Source of the DNA: Pseudomonas costantinii | Lineage (GTDB): Bacteria > Pseudomonadota > Gammaproteobacteria > Pseudomonadales > Pseudomonadaceae | Reading direction: 5' to 3' | DNA: 63,296 bases | Assembly: GCF_001870435.1 (NCBI RefSeq) | Contig: NZ_MDDR01000040.1 | Coordinates: 1 to 63,296 of the forward strand | Shown here: piece by piece, positions 55,626 through 63,296 of the stretch | Layout of the letters: the number at the start of each line of letters is the position of its first letter | Position numbering within the stretch: position 1 is the first letter of the stretch | Notes under the pieces: model-generated | Databases searched by the model: none | Told to the model about the DNA's origin: nothing | The model's input: the letters and a program-made list of their open reading frames with translations, nothing else | Made by a program: the position numbers and the translations under genes

Positions 55626-55826
55626 CTAGATGACCTTGATATAAAGCGCAAAAACGCCTCTGGGACGATGGATTCTGGCGAACTGCACGCGCAGGCCCTT
55701 TTCAAGCCAGACCCCAGCCGAACTTTTGAGGTCCAAACGCACGGGTTCACACTCGCCATCCAGCGCGATCACCCCTTCGCCGGTCTTGCGGCTATAAGAC
55801 TTGATCGTGCCGGTTACCGCTTCCAT
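55626..55826 (-). CDS. Small cold-shock-like/OB-fold protein between flhB and flhA
   Basis: 66 residues from the ATG at 55826 (MEAVTGTIKSYSRKTGEGVI), with GAGG about eight bases upstream. The strand pattern GTIKSYSRKTGEGVIALDGE recalls a cold-shock domain's first strands, but the RNA-binding aromatic motifs (GFGFI, VFVH) are missing, so binding is doubtful. It is on the flagellar strand between flhB (160 bases upstream) and flhA. P. aeruginosa also has small unassigned genes at this place (PA1450/PA1451); I cannot say whether this is their equivalent. Confidence 0.6.
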   Translation of the reverse strand: MEAVTGTIKSYSRKTGEGVIALDGECEPVRLDLKSSAGVWLEKGLRVQFARIHRPRGVFALYIKVI

Positions 55827-55986
55827 TGCCGACCCCTCTGCATCTCTTAACGACTTACGCGCAGTGCTTGGCGCTATAAAACCGCGAGAGTGCAGCACTG
55901 GCTACTGTCAAAGTTGACAGGTAGCGTGCATGGCCAGACGAATGGCACGATGTCAATTTAGCAGCCCAAAGATTGACTGGCTTGCG

Positions 55987-57123
55987 TCAGGAATCGCGGC
56001 GCAATTCCGGCGGAATCGGCAGGTCCTTGAGCGGATCCGGGCGCTTGCCTTTGCCCGCGCGGTACTGGCGGATCTGATAGACATAGGCCAACACCTGCGC
56101 CACCGCCAAATACAGGCCGGCAGGGATTTCCTGGTCCAGATCAGTGGAGTAGAAGATCGAACGCGCCAGCTCCGGCGACTCCAGCAGCAGGATGTCGTTG
56201 GCCACGGCGATTTCGCGGATTTTCAGCGCGGTAAAGTCACTGCCCTTGGCCAGCAACATCGGCGCGCCGCCCTTCTCCGGGTCGTACTTGAGCGCCACGG
56301 CGTAGTGCGTCGGGTTGGTGATGACCACGTCGGCGTCGGGCACCGCCGCCATCATCTTGCGCTGGGACATCTCGCGTTGCAGTTGGCGAATGCGTTGCTT
56401 GACCTCGGGACGGCCTTCCTGATCCTTGTGCTCGTCACGCACTTCCTGCTTGGTCATCAGCAGTTTTTTGTGGCTTTCCCACAGCTGGATCGGCGCATCC
56501 ACCGCCGCGATGATGATCAGCCCGCAGGCCATCCACAACGCACTCCAACCCACCACTTGCACGCTGTGAATAATCGCCGATTCCAGCGGCTCATGGGCAA
56601 TGCGCAGTAAGTCGTCGATGTCGGAAGACAACACCGTCAGCGCCACAAACAGAATCAGGATAAATTTCGCCAGCGCCTTGAGCAGTTCCACCAGCGCCTT
56701 GCCGGAGAACATCCGCTTGAGCCCCGGCCCAGGGTTCATCCGACTGAACTTGGGCGCCATGCTGCCAGCTGCAAACAGCCAGCCGCCAAGGGACACAGGC
56801 CCAATCAGCGCCGCCAGCAACAAAGTGATCAGCACCGGCTGCACCGCCAGGATTGCGATTTTCCCCGAGTGCAGCAGGTACGCGCCCATAGCGCCGGGAC
56901 TCAGTAGCACCTCACGCGGCAGGGAAAAGTTGAGTTTCATCAACTCCATCAGGTCCAGCGCCAAGCCGCCGCCGTAAATCAGTAGGCCACCGGCGCCGGC
57001 CAGCATCACAGCCAGGGTGTTGAGCTCTTTGGAGCGAGCAATCTCACCCTTTTCCCTGGAGTCCTTTTTACGTTTCTCCGTGGGGTCTTCTGTTTTGTCC
57101 TGGCCACTCTCGCTCTCGGCCAT
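55987..57123 (-). CDS. flhB: Flagellar export switch protein FlhB
   Basis: 378 residues. A charged head (MAESESGQDKTEDPTEKRKK) precedes four membrane helices. The cytoplasmic domain has the autocleavage motif NPTH (in VVITNPTHYAVAL). FlhB switches export from hook to filament substrates, with FliK (at 61525) as its ruler. It follows fliR by three bases. Confidence 0.95.
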   Translation of the reverse strand: MAESESGQDKTEDPTEKRKKDSREKGEIARSKELNTLAVMLAGAGGLLIYGGGLALDLMELMKLNFSLPREVLLSPGAMGAYLLHSGKIAILAVQPVLITLLLAALIGPVSLGGWLFAAGSMAPKFSRMNPGPGLKRMFSGKALVELLKALAKFILILFVALTVLSSDIDDLLRIAHEPLESAIIHSVQVVGWSALWMACGLIIIAAVDAPIQLWESHKKLLMTKQEVRDEHKDQEGRPEVKQRIRQLQREMSQRKMMAAVPDADVVITNPTHYAVALKYDPEKGGAPMLLAKGSDFTALKIREIAVANDILLLESPELARSIFYSTDLDQEIPAGLYLAVAQVLAYVYQIRQYRAGKGKRPDPLKDLPIPPELRRDS

Positions 57124-57126
57124 GGC

Positions 57127-57912
57127 TCAGCGCGCCCGTGCCAGATCGCGTAAGAACTGCAAGGCATCGGTCGCCAGCGGTTGATACTGATTGAGAATAT
57201 CGGCCATGCCGATCCAGAAAATCCCCATGCCCAACACCAGCGTCAGGGGGAAACCAATCGAGAAGATATTCAGCTGCGGCGCCGCGCGGGTCATCACGCC
57301 GAAGGCAATGTTGACCACCAACAGCGCGGTAATCGCTGGCAACACCAGCAACAGCGAGGCACCCAACACCCAACTGAGGCGCCCTACCAGTTCCCAGAAA
57401 TGATTGACCACCAACCCCGAGCCCACCGGCAAGGTGGTGAAGCTTTCGGTCATGACCTCGAACACCACCAAATGGCCGTTCATGGCCAGGAACAGCAAGG
57501 TCACCAGCATGGTCAGGAACTGCCCGATCACCGCCACCGACACGCCGTTGGTGGGGTCGACCATGGACGCGAAGCCCATACCCATCTGGATCGAGATGAT
57601 TTGCCCAGCGATGACGAAGGCCTGAAAGAACAGCGTCAGGGAGAAACCCAACAACGCGCCGATCAGAATCTGCTCGGCAATCAGCAACAACGCACTCAGG
57701 TCCAGGGCATTCACCGGCGGCATCGGCGGCAATCCGGGGACGATCACCACGGTGATAGCGAACGCAAAGTACAGGCGAATACGCCGTGGCACCAAGGTGG
57801 TACCAAACACCGGCATGGTCATCAGCACGGCCGTGACGCGAAACATCGGCAAAATGAAAGACGCCACCCAAGTGCTGATCTGGGTGTCGGTCAACGCCAG
57901 CACAGATTGCAT
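57127..57912 (-). CDS. fliR: Flagellar export gate protein FliR
   Basis: 261 residues with about six membrane helices. It begins MQSVLALTDTQISTWVASFI and contains the conserved GFSLTLFFQAFVIAGQIISI region and a late helix with VLGMGIFWIGMADIL. It is part of the FliPQR channel at the base of the export apparatus. It is encoded directly after fliQ. Confidence 0.95.
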   Translation of the reverse strand: MQSVLALTDTQISTWVASFILPMFRVTAVLMTMPVFGTTLVPRRIRLYFAFAITVVIVPGLPPMPPVNALDLSALLLIAEQILIGALLGFSLTLFFQAFVIAGQIISIQMGMGFASMVDPTNGVSVAVIGQFLTMLVTLLFLAMNGHLVVFEVMTESFTTLPVGSGLVVNHFWELVGRLSWVLGASLLLVLPAITALLVVNIAFGVMTRAAPQLNIFSIGFPLTLVLGMGIFWIGMADILNQYQPLATDALQFLRDLARAR

Positions 57913-57916
57913 GCGG

Positions 57917-58186
57917 TCAGCCGATCAACTGCGGAATACTGCCGTACAACTGCAGGATGTATTCCATAAAGGTGCGCACCAGCCATGGGCCGGCGACGAT
58001 CAGGGTGATCAGCATCACCAGCAGGCGCGGCAGGAAACTCAAGGTCTGTTCGTTGATCTGGGTCGCGGCCTGGAACATCGCCACCAGCAAACCCACCAAC
58101 AGGCTCGGCACCACCAGGACGGCAACCATCATGGTGGTCAGCCACAGCGCTTCACGGAACAGGTCGACGGCAACTTCGGGTGTCAT
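57917..58186 (-). CDS. fliQ: Flagellar export gate protein FliQ
   Basis: 89 residues, the full family length, with two membrane helices (LWLTTMMVAVLVVPSLLVGLL and MLITLIVAGPWLVRTFM, shown in part) and the conserved FQAATQINEQTLSF loop. Its place between fliP and fliR is invariant. Confidence 0.95.
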   Translation of the reverse strand: MTPEVAVDLFREALWLTTMMVAVLVVPSLLVGLLVAMFQAATQINEQTLSFLPRLLVMLITLIVAGPWLVRTFMEYILQLYGSIPQLIG

Positions 58187-58190
58187 CGCG

Positions 58191-58934
58191 CTATACCCCT
58201 CCGAAACTGCCGGCCAGGGTGCCGATAATCAGCGCCCAGCCGTCAACCAACACAAACAGCATGATCTTGAACGGCAGCGAAATAATCAGCGGCGAGAGCA
58301 TCATCATCCCCATCGCCATCAGCACGCTCGCCACCACCAGGTCGATGATCAAGAACGGGATAAAGATCATGAAACCGATCTGGAACGCGGTCTTCAGCTC
58401 AGAGGTGACAAACGCCGGTACTAGAATCGTCAGCGGCGCCTGATCCGGGGTGGCGATGTCGGTCCGCTTGGACAGGCGCATGAACAGCTCAAGGTCGCTG
58501 GAGCGGGTCTGCGACAGCATGAAATCCTTGATCGGGCCCTGGGCCTTGTCGATCGCATCCTGAGCAGAAAGTTTTTCTGCCAGGTAAGGCTGCAAGGCTT
58601 GCTGGTTCACCTTGTCGAACACCGGCGCCATGATGAACAGCGTCAAGAACAGCGCCATGCCGGTGAGGATCTGGTTCGACGGCGTCTGCTGCAAGCCCAA
58701 GGCCTGACGCAGGATCGAGAACACGATGATGATCCGCGTAAAGCTGGTCATCAGCATGACAAACGCCGGGATAAAACTCAGCGCGGTCATGATCAGCAAA
58801 ATCTGCAGGCTGACCGAGTATTCCTGGGCGCCGGCTGCGTTGGTGCCCAGGGTAATCGCCGGGATCGACAACGGGTCGGCCGCAAACGCCAGCGGCGCGA
58901 CCAACAACAGCATGAGCGTCAATAAAACGCGCAT
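58191..58934 (-). CDS. fliP: Flagellar export gate protein FliP
   Basis: 247 residues with a cleavable signal peptide (about 1-18) and four membrane helices. Conserved segments are SFTRIIIVFSILRQALGLQQ and FIPFLIIDLVVASVLMAMGM. It forms the core ring of the export channel with FliQ and FliR. Its ATG overlaps the end of fliO. Confidence 0.96.
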   Translation of the reverse strand: MRVLLTLMLLLVAPLAFAADPLSIPAITLGTNAAGAQEYSVSLQILLIMTALSFIPAFVMLMTSFTRIIIVFSILRQALGLQQTPSNQILTGMALFLTLFIMAPVFDKVNQQALQPYLAEKLSAQDAIDKAQGPIKDFMLSQTRSSDLELFMRLSKRTDIATPDQAPLTILVPAFVTSELKTAFQIGFMIFIPFLIIDLVVASVLMAMGMMMLSPLIISLPFKIMLFVLVDGWALIIGTLAGSFGGV

Positions 58935-59374
58935 TACTTCTTATCCTTCTGATCCTTGCCCAGCAACTCCATCAGGCGCTGGGCGAATTCTGGTGTGGCG
59001 GCCTGGGTCGGGGCCACTTCCACCGGTGTCTTGAGCACGTGCAACGGGGTGATACGGCCGGGGGTAATGCCCAGCAGAATCTGTTCCTCGCCGACCTGCA
59101 CCAGCACCAGGCGATCACGCGGGCCGAGAGCACGCGAGCCGATCATCTCGATGACCTGGCCATTGCCCGGGCCGATGCGCTGCACGCGGCGCATCAACCA
59201 GGCCAACACAAAGATCAAGCCGACCACGAGCAACAGGCCCAACACCAGTTGGGTCAGTTGCCCGCCGATGCCGCTGCCGACGACGGGCGCGGCAACCGCC
59301 GCTTGCGCGATCGGCTCAGCCGCCAGGGCGCTCAATGGCAGCGCCAGCAACAGTCCTGCCATCGAATACTTCAT
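58934..59374 (-). CDS. fliO: Flagellar assembly protein FliO
   Basis: 146 residues. A signal-like N-terminal helix is followed by a second membrane helix (LTQLVLGLLLVVGLIFVLAW) and a cytoplasmic domain with IEMIGSRALGPRDRLVLVQV. FliO helps FliP assemble. It starts one base after fliN ends. Confidence 0.92.
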   Translation of the reverse strand: MKYSMAGLLLALPLSALAAEPIAQAAVAAPVVGSGIGGQLTQLVLGLLLVVGLIFVLAWLMRRVQRIGPGNGQVIEMIGSRALGPRDRLVLVQVGEEQILLGITPGRITPLHVLKTPVEVAPTQAATPEFAQRLMELLGKDQKDKK

Positions 59375-59375
59375 A

Positions 59376-59843
59376 TCAACGCAACTTCTTGATGCGTTCG
59401 CTCGGGCTGATCACGTCAGTCAGGCGGATGCCGAACTTCTCGTTGACCACCACCACCTCGCCATGGGCGATCAGCGTGCCATTGACCAGCACGTCCAACG
59501 GCTCACCAGCCAGGCGATCGAGTTCGATCACCGAGCCTTGGTTGAGCTGCAACAGGTTGCGGATGTTGATTTCGGTGCTGCCGACTTCCATGGAAATCGA
59601 CACCGGGATGTCGAGGATCACATCCAGGTTCGGGCCGTCGAGGGTCACTGGGTCATTGTTCTTCGGCACGCTGCCGAATTCTTCCATTGGCAGGCGGCTG
59701 CCGGCCGGCGCAGTGGCGGCATCGGCGGCCAGCAGCGCGTCGATATCGTCCTGGCCAACATCGCCGGTTTCTTCCAGGGCCGCAGCCCATTCGTCAGCCA
59801 GGGCCTGGTCTTCGGCGGAAGTGTTTTCGTGTTCGGTAGCCAT
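59376..59843 (-). CDS. fliN: Flagellar motor switch protein FliN
   Basis: 155 residues from the ATG at 59843, with GAGGA upstream; the frame extends seven codons further but lacks a ribosome site. An acidic N-terminal half is followed by the SpoA domain (LDVILDIPVSISMEVGSTEI, GEPLDVLVNGTLIAHGEVVVV). It forms the C-ring with FliM and FliG. Confidence 0.95.
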   Translation of the reverse strand: MATEHENTSAEDQALADEWAAALEETGDVGQDDIDALLAADAATAPAGSRLPMEEFGSVPKNNDPVTLDGPNLDVILDIPVSISMEVGSTEINIRNLLQLNQGSVIELDRLAGEPLDVLVNGTLIAHGEVVVVNEKFGIRLTDVISPSERIKKLR

Positions 59844-59885
59844 TACATGTCCTCGGCGAAGCAAACATTCATAAATAGGGTTGAA

Positions 59886-60854
59886 TCAGCGACGGTTGAT
59901 CGGCTCAACCACTTGCAGCGCCAGGTTGCCTTTATGGGAACCGAGCTTGACCTTGAACGATGGCACGCCGTTGGCGCGCATGATCAGTTCTTCCGGCAAA
60001 TCGACGGGAATGATGTCCCCCGGCTGCATATGCAAAATATCCCGCAGGCGCAGTTGGCGACGGGCCACGGTGGCGCTCAGGGGCACATCGACATCCAGCA
60101 GGTCTTCGCGCAGGGCCTTGACCCAACGCTCGTCCTGATCGTCCAGGTCGGACTGGAAGCCGGCGTCGAGCATCTCGCGCACCGGCTCGATCATCGAGTA
60201 CGGCATGGTCACGTGCAGGTCGCCGCCACCGCCATCGAGTTCGATGTGGAAGGTCGAGACCACAATGGCTTCGCTCGGGCCAACGATGTTGGCCATGGCC
60301 GGGTTCACTTCCGAGTTGATGTACTCGAAATTGACTTCCATGATCGCCTGCCAGGCTTCCTTCAAGTCGATAAAGGCTTGCTCGAGCACCATGCGCACCA
60401 CGCGCAATTCGGTCGGGGTGAATTCACGGCCTTCGATCTTGGCGTGACGGCCATCACCGCCGAAGAAGTTGTCCACCAGTTTGAACACCAGCTTGGCGTC
60501 GAGGATGAACAGCGCGGTGCCGCGCAGCGGCTTGATCTTGACCAGGTTGAGGCTGGTAGGTACGTACAGCGAGTGCACGTACTCGCCGAACTTCATCACC
60601 TGCACACCGCCCACCGCCACGTCCGCCGAACGGCGCAGCATGTTGAACATGCTGATACGGGTGTAGCGGGCAAACCGTTCGTTGATCATTTCCAGGGTCG
60701 GCATGCGTCCACGGACGATGCGATCCTGGCTGGTCAGGTCATAACTTTTGACGCTGCCGGGCTCGGCAGCCATTTCGGTCTGTACCAGACCATCGTCCAC
60801 ACCATGCAACAGCGCGTCGATTTCATCCTGGGACAGCAGGTCTTGCACGGCCAT
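59886..60854 (-). CDS. fliM: Flagellar motor switch protein FliM
   Basis: 322 residues. The N-terminal CheY-binding peptide (MAVQDLLSQDEIDALLHGVD) is followed by the FliM middle domain (LEMINERFARYTRISMFNML, split for length) and a C-terminal SpoA domain. It receives CheY-P, encoded 10 kb downstream in the same superoperon, to reverse the motor. Confidence 0.96.
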   Translation of the reverse strand: MAVQDLLSQDEIDALLHGVDDGLVQTEMAAEPGSVKSYDLTSQDRIVRGRMPTLEMINERFARYTRISMFNMLRRSADVAVGGVQVMKFGEYVHSLYVPTSLNLVKIKPLRGTALFILDAKLVFKLVDNFFGGDGRHAKIEGREFTPTELRVVRMVLEQAFIDLKEAWQAIMEVNFEYINSEVNPAMANIVGPSEAIVVSTFHIELDGGGGDLHVTMPYSMIEPVREMLDAGFQSDLDDQDERWVKALREDLLDVDVPLSATVARRQLRLRDILHMQPGDIIPVDLPEELIMRANGVPSFKVKLGSHKGNLALQVVEPINRR

Positions 60855-60863
60855 GTCGTGATC

Positions 60864-61364
60864 CTACTGCAATACGAAGTTAGTGAAGAGCGCCTGCTCG
60901 ACCACGACTTTGCCGAGCTCTTTCTGGGCCACTTCCTGCACGCTGGCAGTGACCTTCTGGCGCAGCATTTCCTGGCCGACCGGGGTGGCCAGGCTGTCGA
61001 AGCTTTGACCGGAGAACAGCATCACCAGGTTGTTGCGGATCACCGGCATATGCACCTTGAGTGCATCCAGGTCCGCCTGGTTACGTGCCAGCAAGGTGAT
61101 GCTCACCTGCAGGTAGCGTTGACGACCGTTCTGATTGAAGTTGGCGACAAACGCCGGAAGCATCGGTTCGAAGATTGCCGGTTGCTTGACGTTACTGGCG
61201 GTTTCGGCAGCAGGGGCCGGTTTGCTGGCACCGCTGTGCATGATGTACCAGGTACCGCCCACCGACGCGCCGATGGCCAGGAGCAGGCCCAGCACGATCA
61301 ACAGGATAAGCTTGAGCTTGCCTTTACCTGCGGGAGGGGTTGCTGCGTCGTCGCTCTTCGCCAT
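60864..61364 (-). CDS. fliL: Flagellar basal-body protein FliL
   Basis: 166 residues with one membrane helix (about 15-38) after a polar head, and a periplasmic domain (FEPMLPAFVANFNQNGRQRYLQVSITLLA, continuous beta pattern). It supports stator function around the motor. It is the first gene of the fliLMNOPQR run, 160 bases after fliK. Confidence 0.93.
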   Translation of the reverse strand: MAKSDDAATPPAGKGKLKLILLIVLGLLLAIGASVGGTWYIMHSGASKPAPAAETASNVKQPAIFEPMLPAFVANFNQNGRQRYLQVSITLLARNQADLDALKVHMPVIRNNLVMLFSGQSFDSLATPVGQEMLRQKVTASVQEVAQKELGKVVVEQALFTNFVLQ

Positions 61365-61470
61365 GCCAATAATCCGTCACTATTCTGGGATTCATAGATC
61401 TACGGGAAGGCAAGAGCAAGTGTTATGCCAGAGTTGTCTGGTCATCGGGGAAGAGAGAGCACTGCCAATC

Positions 61471-61504
61471 AAATGTGGGAGCGAGATTGCTCGCTCCCAC
61501 ATTT
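61471..61504. repeat. Perfect hairpin between fliK and fliL (REP-like)
   Basis: AAATGTGGGAGCGAG, ATTG, CTCGCTCCCACATTT: 15-base arms. The GTGGGAGC core is that of Pseudomonas REP sequences. It lies 20 bases after the fliK stop codon and before fliL, and could stabilise or end the fliK message. Confidence 0.8.
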
Positions 61505-61524
61505 AGACCAGCGTCTGGCTAGTG

Positions 61525-62886
61525 TCAGGCGTAGTAATCGACGGCGCTGGAGCCGATCACGGTGGAGGTGACAGGCGCTACCGCCGCAGCCACTTCAGCA
61601 TGATCACCTGCATCTCCACCCTCACCACGCCCACTGCCGCCATTCACGCCACGGGCCTGGTTCTGCTGCTGTTGATCCTGTCCTTGCCCCTGCCAACCAC
61701 GGGACTGGTCGGAGACGTTAACGTCCACCTGCCCCATGCCCTGCTGGGCAAACATCTCCCGCAGGCGACCGGACTGGCTTTCCAGGGCTTCACGCACCAC
61801 GGCGTGACCACTCATGAAGGTAACCTGGGCCTGCTGGTCCGCCGTCATATTGACCTTGATATCCAGGCGCCCCAACTCAGCCGGCTGCAACTGGATCTCC
61901 GCCGACTTGAGGTTGGCACTGGACAGGTACATCACACGGTTGACCACTTCTTCGGTCCAGCCGCTCTGATGCATGGCCAACGGTGCGTTAGCCACGGGTG
62001 GCAACGCATTGGCAGTTTTCGGCGTGGCGGCCTGGGTCAGTGCGGCCAGGCGATTGGCAAAATCATCGACGCGGGTGTCGCTGCCGGCGTCTTTCAAATC
62101 CTTGAGGCCACCTTCGATCAGCCCACTGAAAGCCTTGTCGCCGCCTTGGCCAGTGCTGTCTTTAGCAGCTTGCTGGTCGACCATATTCGCCAGGCCGGTG
62201 GCGAAGTTCTGCGCGGCGGTCGGCTGATCCTGGGTGGGCGCCGGGGTAGCGTTCTGTGGTGCCTTGCTGCTCGCCGACACGTGACCGCCCTGCTCCATCG
62301 CCAGGCGCACAGCCGGCATCGAATCCAGAGGGTCGGCTGCAGGGTCGAAAGCGGGCTGCTTGGACTCATCCGTCGCCGCGACCGGTGCCGCGACGACCGG
62401 CTGGGCCTTGTCGTCCTTGGTGGCTGCAACAGGCGCAGGCGTTTCCACAGGAACAGGGACCGGGACGGCAACCGGTGTAACGGCAGCAATCAATGCTGGG
62501 TCGACGACCGGGTCAACCGGGGGTTGCTGCTGCACCAGGGACGGATCGGTGGGTTTGTCATCGTCACTGCTGGTGCTGTCGCCGGACTTGGCCGGTGGCG
62601 TGGCAGGCAAGGGATTGCCGCTATCGGCAACCGCTGGCGTGCTGGCGGCAGGTTTGTCGTTGCTGGCCGCTGGCTTGGCGCTGGGGTCCGAGGACTTGTC
62701 ACGCGTGGGCTTGGCCGGGGTGTCGTCGGTCTTTACCGTCGGCTTGGAACCTTGGCTGGCGAATACCTGAGCGAAGCCAGGGGCCTTGTCCCGTGGGTCC
62801 GCAGCCGCTACCGGGGGGGTGGCGGCAGGCGCTTGAGGCTTGGCCGCGGGGGCAGCCTGAAGGAGCGAATTCGGGGCGACTGGCAT
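61525..62886 (-). CDS. fliK: Flagellar hook-length control protein FliK
   Basis: 453 residues from the ATG at 62886 (MPVAPNSLLQAAPAAKPQAP), which has GGAG ten bases upstream. The first two thirds are Ala/Pro/Asp/Thr-rich and disordered, as expected for the ruler part. The C-terminal Flg_hook domain (about 300-420) contains LQPAELGRLDIKVNMTADQQ and SQSGRLREMFAQQGMGQVDV. It sets hook length and signals FlhB to switch. It is transcribed ahead of fliL in the same direction. Confidence 0.9.
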   Translation of the reverse strand: MPVAPNSLLQAAPAAKPQAPAATPPVAAADPRDKAPGFAQVFASQGSKPTVKTDDTPAKPTRDKSSDPSAKPAASNDKPAASTPAVADSGNPLPATPPAKSGDSTSSDDDKPTDPSLVQQQPPVDPVVDPALIAAVTPVAVPVPVPVETPAPVAATKDDKAQPVVAAPVAATDESKQPAFDPAADPLDSMPAVRLAMEQGGHVSASSKAPQNATPAPTQDQPTAAQNFATGLANMVDQQAAKDSTGQGGDKAFSGLIEGGLKDLKDAGSDTRVDDFANRLAALTQAATPKTANALPPVANAPLAMHQSGWTEEVVNRVMYLSSANLKSAEIQLQPAELGRLDIKVNMTADQQAQVTFMSGHAVVREALESQSGRLREMFAQQGMGQVDVNVSDQSRGWQGQGQDQQQQNQARGVNGGSGRGEGGDAGDHAEVAAAVAPVTSTVIGSSAVDYYA

Positions 62887-62964
62887 AGGTAAAGGTCTCC
62901 ACTGCATGGGGATCGGGGATGCAGTGATTGGAGGTAGAGCAAGAGTTGGGCCAGGTTTTTTGTT

Positions 62965-63296
62965 TTGTGTGTATATCCGTTATTTGGGTAACGGCTGCTA
63001 TGGGTTTCGCCCTTACGGCGACTCACTTTGGAAAAGCCCCAAAGTAAGCAAAGGGCTCTTGCCCCACCACTCGGCACCTCGCCTAGGCTCGGTGTGCCCG
63101 CACTCCGGCACGGCTGCGCGGGTCGCCGCGATGGGCCATCCCTGGCCCAGCGCGGCTAAACCGGCATCCTTGCCGGTTTACCCGCTCCACCGTGCCTACT
63201 TGCGGCCAGCGTGGTTTAACGGGGCGCCTAAGATCAAGATCAAAAGCAAAAGCACGGCGGCCTGAAAGCCGACCTGAGTGGTGTAGATCAAAAGCG
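62965..63296. repeat. Large palindromic intergenic element (copy 3), cut by the window end
   Basis: It begins with TATATCCGTTATTTGGGTAACGGC near 62971 and follows the left arm of the element at 6192. From about 63107 to the edge it matches 6350-6542 almost base for base. The stretch between, 62995-63105, instead resembles the complement of the right arm of that element (AAAGTAAGCAAAGGGCTCTT), so this is a different module combination. No gene is seen between fliK and the window end. Confidence 0.8.

Overview
The window reads as chromosomal DNA of a Pseudomonas of the P. fluorescens group. The grounds are a pyoverdine chromophore synthetase (PvdL) beside pvdS, an atuRABCDEF acyclic-terpene cluster, the Pseudomonas order fliLMNOPQR-flhBAF-fleN-fliA-cheYZAB-motCD-parC-parP-cheW, and several families of short palindromic intergenic repeats. 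Coding density is high. I see no rRNA, tRNA, CRISPR array, prophage or transposase gene.

Layout. (1) 1-6132: the 5' part of an AmiD-type amidase runs off the left edge. A two-component pair (dsbS/dsbR type) follows, divergent from a dsbD-dsbE-dsbG thiol-redox operon. An 11-bp direct repeat between them is a likely response-regulator site. (2) 6192-6981: a large imperfect palindromic repeat with no gene. (3) 7039-22739: an iron-responsive pyoverdine block, pvdL and pvdG on the minus strand, pvdS on the plus strand with a Fur-box-like promoter, then a pvdY-type acetyltransferase. Iron-starvation boxes (TAAAT-N16-CGT type) precede pvdG and pvdY. (4) 22745-32906: an orphan periplasmic solute-binding protein, then atuR divergent from atuABCDE and atuF, with two operator copies between atuR and atuA. 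A repeat element sits inside the operon between atuE and atuF. (5) 32980-41054: a mixed stretch with an exonuclease, ppnP, a MOSC protein, cheV (with a sigma-28-like promoter), a small helical protein, a NarL-type two-component pair, a YegS-type lipid kinase and three small lipoproteins. (6) 41055-62886: the flagellar and chemotaxis superoperon, all on the minus strand, running from fliK down to cheW and a DUF2802 protein. (7) 62965-63296: a second copy of the large repeat, cut by the window end.

How it works together. FliK, FliLMN, FliOPQR and FlhAB build the motor switch and export gate. FlhF and FleN set flagellar position and number. FliA drives late genes, probably including the distant cheV. 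CheAYZBW with ParC/ParP forms the polar chemosensory array, and MotCD is the second stator. PvdS transcribes pvdGL and pvdY under iron limitation. AtuR represses the geranyl/citronellyl-CoA pathway.

No wholly new system stands out. The observations most worth a second look are: the family of nested palindromic elements (three copies, one inside the atu operon beside the atuF ribosome site); the CheA linker built of four copies of a short acidic-LL motif; an AtuB dehydrogenase lacking the classical Tyr-Lys pair; a DUF6124-like gene remnant fused to a repeat; and several regulatory sites read directly from sequence (DsbR, AtuR, PvdS, Fur and FliA sites).
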